Shown here piece after piece: positions 59,524 to 64,000 of a stretch of 64,000 bases of DNA. This DNA is from Citrobacter farmeri (GTDB lineage Bacteria > Pseudomonadota > Gammaproteobacteria > Enterobacterales > Enterobacteriaceae): positions 3,286,001-3,350,000 of the forward strand of contig NZ_CP077291.1 of assembly GCF_019048065.1 (NCBI RefSeq), read 5' to 3'. The notes beneath the pieces are model-generated. The model ran no database searches, had not been told where the DNA came from, and was given only the letters and a program-made list of their open reading frames with translations. Each line of letters starts with the position of its first letter. Within the stretch, counting starts at the first letter, position 1. The position numbers and the translations under genes were made by a program.

Positions 59524-59665
59524 AGCACACTCCTTACGCAACGGTAAAATCTGGTTATAGCAGTTCCCGATTCGTCTTCAAAGCGCCACTTTCAGATTTC
59601 TTCCTCCACCGCAGTTCTTTCCATCGCTTCTATACTGAAAGCAAATCACCAGGGAAACGAACGCC

Positions 59666-60781
59666 ATGCCACTACCCGATTTTCACGTCTCGGAACCGTA
59701 TACCCTCGGCATTGAACTGGAAATGCAGGTGGTAAATCCGCCAGGTTATGACCTGAGCCAGGACTCTTCGACGCTGATTGCCGCGGTAAAAGATCGGGTC
59801 AGCGCCGGGGAGGTGAAACACGATATCACTGAAAGCATGCTGGAGATGGCCACCGACGTCTGCCACAACATCGATCAGGCCGCCGCGCAGTTTTCCGCTA
59901 TGCAGCGGGTAATTCTGGAGGCGGCGGCTGACCATCACCTCGAGATTTGCGGCGGCGGTACACATCCTTTTCAGAAATGGCAGCGCCAGCAGGTATGCGA
60001 TAACGAGCGCTATCAGCGCACGCTGGAAAGCTTTGGCTATCTCATCCAGCAGGCCACTGTGTTTGGCCAGCACGTCCACGTTGGCTGTCCCAACGGCGAT
60101 GACGCCATTTATCTGCTGCACGGACTGTCGCACTTTGTCCCGCACTTCATTGCGCTCTCGGCGGCTTCACCCTATATGCAGGGCTCCGACACCCGCTTTG
60201 CCTCGTCACGCCTGAACATTTTCTCCGGTTTTCCCGATAACGGCCCGATGCCGTGGGTCAGCAACTGGCAGGAGTTTGAGGGGTTATTCCGTCGGCTCAG
60301 CTATACGAACATGATCGACAGCATTAAAGATCTGCACTGGGATATTCGCCCCAGCCCACATTTTGGTACTGTCGAAGTGAGGGTGATGGACACGCCACTG
60401 ACCCTGTCGCATGCGGTAAATATCGCCGGGTTAATCCAGGCCACCGCCCACTGGTTGCTGACCGAGCGTCCGTTTAAGCATCAGGAGCGAGATTACCTGC
60501 TGTATAAATTCAACCGTTTTCAGGCATGTCGTTATGGGCTGGAGGGTATTCTGACCGATGTGCATACCGGCGATCGCCATCCGTTGTCAGACGATACCCT
60601 GCGTCTGCTGGAAAACGTGGCGCCATCGGCGGATAAAGTGGGTGCAACCAGCGTCATCGAAGCCTTAACCCGCCAGGTGAAAAACGGCCTCAATGAAGCG
60701 CAGACAATGCGCGAGTTTGTCAGCGAAGGCGGTTCGCTCATCGGGCTGGTGAAAAAACATTGTGAGATCTGGGCGGGATAA
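59666..60781 (+). CDS. ybdK: Carboxylate-amine ligase YbdK (GCS2-like)
   Basis: A 371-residue member of the glutamate-cysteine ligase 2 family. E. coli YbdK has weak gamma-glutamyl-cysteine ligase activity in vitro; the natural role is unsettled. Motifs: [39 protein letters not shown] and [14 protein letters not shown]. Length matches E. coli. It is followed by ybdJ as in E. coli. Confidence 0.95.
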   Translation: MPLPDFHVSEPYTLGIELEMQVVNPPGYDLSQDSSTLIAAVKDRVSAGEVKHDITESMLEMATDVCHNIDQAAAQFSAMQRVILEAAADHHLEICGGGTHPFQKWQRQQVCDNERYQRTLESFGYLIQQATVFGQHVHVGCPNGDDAIYLLHGLSHFVPHFIALSAASPYMQGSDTRFASSRLNIFSGFPDNGPMPWVSNWQEFEGLFRRLSYTNMIDSIKDLHWDIRPSPHFGTVEVRVMDTPLTLSHAVNIAGLIQATAHWLLTERPFKHQERDYLLYKFNRFQACRYGLEGILTDVHTGDRHPLSDDTLRLLENVAPSADKVGATSVIEALTRQVKNGLNEAQTMREFVSEGGSLIGLVKKHCEIWAG

Positions 60782-60849
60782 ACGGAGCAGGTTTGCGTTA
60801 GCGGAAAAGATCCCGGACAATGGCTTTTTAACTCAAGTTTAACAATGCC

Positions 60850-61107
60850 ATGAAACACCCGCTTGAATCCCTGATGACCGCCGCCGGTATCCTGCTGCTG
60901 GCTTTTCTCTCCTGCCTGCTGCTTCCAGCACCGTCGCTGGGGCTGGTGCTGGCGCAAAAGCTGGTTGCGACCTTTCATCTGATGGATCTCAACCAGCTCT
61001 ATACGCTGCTGTTCTGTCTGTGGTTCTTAGCGCTTGGCGCTGTTGAATATTTCGTGATTCGCTACGTCTGGCGTCGTTGGTTTTCGCTGGCCCATCAGGA
61101 CCGTTAA
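60850..61107 (+). CDS. ybdJ: YbdJ family inner-membrane protein
   Basis: An 85-residue DUF1158 protein with two predicted membrane helices (about 10-30 and 45-70) and a basic C-terminus (RYVWRRWFSLAHQDR). It starts 68 bases after ybdK, likely in the same unit. In K-12 the next gene is ybdF; here ramA, romA and ramR come between. Function unknown. Confidence 0.88.
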   Translation: MKHPLESLMTAAGILLLAFLSCLLLPAPSLGLVLAQKLVATFHLMDLNQLYTLLFCLWFLALGAVEYFVIRYVWRRWFSLAHQDR

Positions 61108-61127
61108 ATCCCGCATCCAGAAAAGAA

Positions 61128-61469
61128 TCAGTGCGCCCGACTGTGATTTTCTTTGCGGTAGGCACCCGGCGGCTGGTTAAACGTACGGGTAAAAATACGG
61201 GTAAAGGTCTGCTGGGAGTCAAACCCGTAGCGCAGACAAATGTCATACACTTTTGCGTCGGATTCGCGCAGATCCCGCGCCGCCAGCAGCAGTTTGCGCT
61301 CGCGAATGTAGCGCCCCAGGCTCTCCCCTTTGTATTGCAAAAACAGGCGCTGCAAGTGCCATTTGGAATAACCCGCATGGCGTGCGATGTCGTCAATACG
61401 CAGCGGCTGATTCAAATTATCATCAATCCACTCGACAATGCTGTCGATAACCTGAGCAGAAATGGTCAT
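61128..61469 (-). CDS. ramA: RamA multidrug-resistance transcriptional activator
   Basis: A 113-residue AraC/XylS-type activator with two helix-turn-helix motifs and no ligand domain (IDDIARHAGYSKWHLQRLF and VYDICLRYGFDSQQTFTRIF). It belongs to the MarA/SoxS/RamA group, which activates acrAB-tolC and lowers porins. The sequence is nearly the RamA of Klebsiella and Enterobacter. The ATG at 61469 is the known start; it overlaps the romA stop by four bases, so it is co-transcribed with romA. Confidence 0.95.
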   Translation of the reverse strand: MTISAQVIDSIVEWIDDNLNQPLRIDDIARHAGYSKWHLQRLFLQYKGESLGRYIRERKLLLAARDLRESDAKVYDICLRYGFDSQQTFTRIFTRTFNQPPGAYRKENHSRAH

Positions 61470-62599
61470 TCGGAACTCCTCTCCTGCAAATGTGTTGCCT
61501 GATCCCACCATGTGGAAAACCGTTGCGCTGAATCGTCCAGCTTCACCGGTTCACCCTGCATCGGGGTGAGCAGGCGGTACGCTTTATTTCGACTGGCCAG
61601 TGCCAGTCGTTTGTAAGGGTCATCCCAGCTATGCTTTGCCAGCACAAAGCGTCCGGCATGACCGGGCAAAATCGCTTTTGCCCGCAAATCCAAAGCGGCC
61701 TGCGCGGTCTCTTCCGGCATCATGTGAATGTACTTCCAGTCCTGGTCATATTGGCCGTTCTCCATGATGGCAAGATCGATGCCGCCAAACTGTTCGCCAA
61801 TCGCCCTGAAATGCGGGCCATAGCCCGAGTCGCCGCTGTAATAAATCTTCTGTTCCGGTGTTTCGAACAGAAAACTGGCCCACAGCGTCTGGTTGCGCTT
61901 GATGCCGCGCCCGGAAAAATGCCGTGCGGGCAGCACGTGGATCAGCAGCGAATCATCGACTCTGACGGACTGATTCCAGTCACGCTCTTCAATAATGTCG
62001 CCATTCATTCCCCAGTAACGCAGATGCGAGCCAACGCCAAGCGGCGTAAGCACGCGCTTCACCTTCGGCATTAATGCGGTGATGGTGGCGTAATCCAGAT
62101 GGTCATAGTGATCGTGCGAAACGATCAGCAGATCGATCTCCGGCATCGCCTGTGCTGTCCACGGATACTCCCCGGCGAACGCTTTGTTGAGGAACGAAAA
62201 CGGTGCGGCGTAACTGCTGAAAACCGGGTCGATCAGAATACGTTTGCCGCCCAGTTGCAGGTACCACGAGGAGTGCCCCAGCCAGATCAGGGTATTCTGC
62301 TCAACCGGCAGGCTGGCAAGATCGGTGGCAACCAGGGGTAATGGCCGGGCTGGTCGCGCATTGTCGCGCTTCGCGACCAGAAACTCCCACCATGCCGCGA
62401 ACATACTTTTGTTTCCGGTATAGCCCGGCGTTGGCACCTGATTATGAAATTGTCCGTCACGGTAGTTCGCAGATTGCTCTACCTGACTAAGCTCAGCACC
62501 CTGCGGTGCCTGGCCGAAGCCCGCATTGAGGACAAACGGTAACGTTGCTGCACTGGCAATGAGCATAATAACGACCACACAAACGGAGAGAGGCTTCAT
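61466..62599 (-). CDS. romA: RomA metallo-beta-lactamase-fold protein
   Basis: A 377-residue MBL-fold hydrolase with an N-terminal membrane or signal segment (about residues 5-25). The metal site is SHDHYDHLDY (HDHYDH at 162-167), with further ligands at LPGHAGRF-like residues near the C-terminus and SGDSGYGPHF. In Klebsiella and Enterobacter romA precedes ramA and its overexpression alters porins; the biochemical substrate is unknown. It is divergent from ramR over a RamR operator. Confidence 0.92.
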   Translation of the reverse strand: MKPLSVCVVVIMLIASAATLPFVLNAGFGQAPQGAELSQVEQSANYRDGQFHNQVPTPGYTGNKSMFAAWWEFLVAKRDNARPARPLPLVATDLASLPVEQNTLIWLGHSSWYLQLGGKRILIDPVFSSYAAPFSFLNKAFAGEYPWTAQAMPEIDLLIVSHDHYDHLDYATITALMPKVKRVLTPLGVGSHLRYWGMNGDIIEERDWNQSVRVDDSLLIHVLPARHFSGRGIKRNQTLWASFLFETPEQKIYYSGDSGYGPHFRAIGEQFGGIDLAIMENGQYDQDWKYIHMMPEETAQAALDLRAKAILPGHAGRFVLAKHSWDDPYKRLALASRNKAYRLLTPMQGEPVKLDDSAQRFSTWWDQATHLQERSSE

Positions 62600-62655
62600 A
62601 TCCTGACCTGTAAAACGCGCTCCGGTCCGATGGTTTGCGCGGCTGACTCTTGATT

Positions 62656-62675
62656 ATGAGTGAGTAAGCACTCAT
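62656..62675. promoter_or_regulatory. RamR operator between romA and ramR
   Basis: ATGAGTG, six bases, CACTCAT is the RamR-binding palindrome described in Salmonella and Klebsiella. It lies 57 bases before the romA start and is intact in both arms, so ramA control should be normal at this site. Confidence 0.88.
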
Positions 62676-62791
62676 TATAGAAATCGGAAGTTTCGCGTCA
62701 AGATGATTTTCAATCTTTGACATTCACCGTTGCGGCGCTGCAAAGGCCGTGTTTCAATCACCTTTTTAGACAATCTTAAGGGTAAAGTGTA

Positions 62792-63373
62792 GTGGCTCGT
62801 CCGAAGAGTGAAGACAAAAAACAGGCATTACTGGAGGCTGCAACCACAGCTATTGCGCAATCCGGGATCGCGGCATCTACCGCTGTGATAGCCCGCAACG
62901 CAGGCGTGGCGGAAGGAACGTTGTTTCGCTATTTCGCGACCAAAGACGAGTTAATCAACGAACTTTATCTTCATCTTAAGCAGAGCCTTTGTCAGTCGCT
63001 GATCGAGAACCTCGATCGTTCACTGACGGATACCAAAGTGCTGACCTTTTACATCTGGAGCAGCTATATCAGTTGGGGTCTCAACCATACGCAGGGACAT
63101 CGCGCCATTCGCCAGTTAGCGGTCAGCGAAAAAATCACCAAAGAGACGGAACAGAAAGCCGACGATCTGTTTCCCGAGCTACGCGATCTCTGCCACCGTT
63201 CGGTGCTGCCGGTCTTTATGTCCGATGAGTATCGCGCCTTCGGCGATGCGCTGTTTTTAACGTTAGCGGAAACGACGATGGAATTTGCCGCTCGCGAACC
63301 GGCTCGTGCCAGCGAATTTATCTCCCTGGGCTTTGAAGCGATGTGGCGCGCCCTCACCCGTGAGGAAGCATAA
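62792..63373 (+). CDS. ramR: RamR, TetR-family repressor of ramA
   Basis: A 193-residue TetR-family repressor. The DNA-binding helices are in [30 protein letters not shown] (about residues 23-55). The C-terminal pocket binds drugs and bile acids in Salmonella RamR. The start is GTG at 62792, giving MARPKSEDK. The gene appears complete and unbroken. It overlaps the ybdF start by one base. Confidence 0.94.
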   Translation: MARPKSEDKKQALLEAATTAIAQSGIAASTAVIARNAGVAEGTLFRYFATKDELINELYLHLKQSLCQSLIENLDRSLTDTKVLTFYIWSSYISWGLNHTQGHRAIRQLAVSEKITKETEQKADDLFPELRDLCHRSVLPVFMSDEYRAFGDALFLTLAETTMEFAAREPARASEFISLGFEAMWRALTREEA

Positions 63374-63741
63374 TGGACGAAAAAACGCTGTATGATTGCG
63401 CGCGCCGTCTGGCGCTGGCGTTTCCGTTTACTGAGCACTGCTGGCCGTTTGGTCCGGAGTACGACGTGTTTAAAGTCGGCGGCAAGATCTTTATGATCGT
63501 TACCGAATTTAACCGCCGCGCGGTGATAAATCTGAAAGCCAATCCGGAAAAATCGCTGCTAAATCAGCAAATTTACCCGAGCATTACCCCCGGTTACCAT
63601 ATGAACAAAAAGCACTGGATTTCTGTCGCCCCCGGCGATGACATCAGTGAGTCATTACTGGAAGAACTGGTCAATGATTCGTGGAATTTAGTGGTCGATG
63701 GCCTGGCCAAACGCGACCAAAAACGGATCCGCCCCACCTGA
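63373..63741 (+). CDS. ybdF: MmcQ/YjbR family protein YbdF
   Basis: A 122-residue MmcQ/YjbR-type protein with a cyaY-like fold; function unknown. The sequence [14 protein letters not shown] and [18 protein letters not shown] matches E. coli YbdF. Its start codon shares one base with the ramR stop (TAATG), so translation may be coupled to ramR. nfsB follows after 99 bases. Confidence 0.92.
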   Translation: MDEKTLYDCARRLALAFPFTEHCWPFGPEYDVFKVGGKIFMIVTEFNRRAVINLKANPEKSLLNQQIYPSITPGYHMNKKHWISVAPGDDISESLLEELVNDSWNLVVDGLAKRDQKRIRPT

Positions 63742-63840
63742 TTGGTCGTGAAAGCCGATAACTGTTTTCGCATTTTCTCTCTTATCATCATCCAGAGAAC
63801 CTTGTACCCTGCGGGTATTAAAACCAACCGGGAGTAGTTA

Positions 63841-64000
63841 TGGATATCATTTCAGTGGCCTTAAAGCGTCACTCCACCAAGGCATTCGACCCTAGTAAAA
63901 AACTGACCGCTGAAGAAGCAGAAAAAATCAAAACGCTGCTGCAGTTCAGCCCGTCCAGCACTAACTCTCAGCCGTGGCACTTTATCGTTGCCAGCACAGA
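63841..64000 (+). CDS. nfsB: Oxygen-insensitive NAD(P)H nitroreductase, N-terminal part
   Basis: The first 53 codons of nfsB. The start [18 protein letters not shown] and the FMN-binding [16 protein letters not shown] motif match E. coli NfsB (NfnB). A GGGAG ribosome site precedes the ATG. The rest lies outside the window. The gene is a MarA/RamA-class target in other species, which fits its place beside ramA. Confidence 0.95.

Overview
The window is a 64 kb stretch of enterobacterial chromosome, most likely from Citrobacter or a close relative. Nearly every backbone protein is readable as a close homologue of an Escherichia coli gene. The order matches the E. coli K-12 segment from nfsB to dpiA, read in reverse. 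The ramR-romA-ramA locus, absent from E. coli, sits between ybdF and ybdJ, which favours Citrobacter, Salmonella, Klebsiella or Enterobacter. The species call is an inference from recognised protein families, not from a search. I see no IS element, prophage, CRISPR array, tRNA or rRNA, and no frameshifted gene.

Layout. (1) 1-9.0 kb: anaerobic citrate use. The DpiBA (CitAB) two-component system diverges from citCDEFXG-citT, which encodes citrate lyase, its prosthetic-group machinery and the citrate/succinate antiporter. (2) 9.0-16.6 kb: RNase I, an extra divergent-side pair (flavin reductase-like and alpha/beta hydrolase), rnk with a hairpin leader, a 29-residue membrane peptide, uspG, then the peroxide-defence genes ahpF, ahpC and dsbG. 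An OxyR-type site and a candidate structured RNA lie between ahpC and dsbG. (3) 16.9-21.1 kb: ybdN-ybdM, then cstA-ybdD on the other strand. The K-12 neighbours ybdO, ybdL and ybdH are absent. (4) 21.3-41.4 kb: the complete enterobactin system. It covers synthesis (entCEBAH, entF, ybdZ, entD), export (entS), outer-membrane uptake (fepA), periplasmic and inner-membrane uptake (fepB, fepDGC), iron release (fes) and the linked Wzz-type gene fepE. Fur-type boxes lie at the divergent promoters. (5) 41.4-52.4 kb: an 11 kb accessory sugar or polyol cluster between entD and hokE. It has a two-subunit transketolase, a SorC-type regulator, an FGGY kinase, an ABC importer with a DUF2291 lipoprotein, and two short-chain dehydrogenases. 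Near-identical AT palindromes stand before both arms. (6) 52.4-52.8 kb: hokE with its antisense RNA region and a LexA box. (7) 52.9-58.8 kb: betT and betIBA for choline uptake and oxidation to glycine betaine. (8) 58.8-64.0 kb: a GNAT acetyltransferase, ybdK, ybdJ, ramA-romA with a RamR operator, ramR-ybdF, and the start of nfsB.

The strongest candidate for an undescribed system is cluster 5. All enzyme classes for importing, oxidising, phosphorylating and cleaving an unusual pentose, tetrose or branched sugar alcohol are present, but no gene identifies the substrate. The second is the triple-hairpin element with a T-run terminator between the OxyR site and ahpC.
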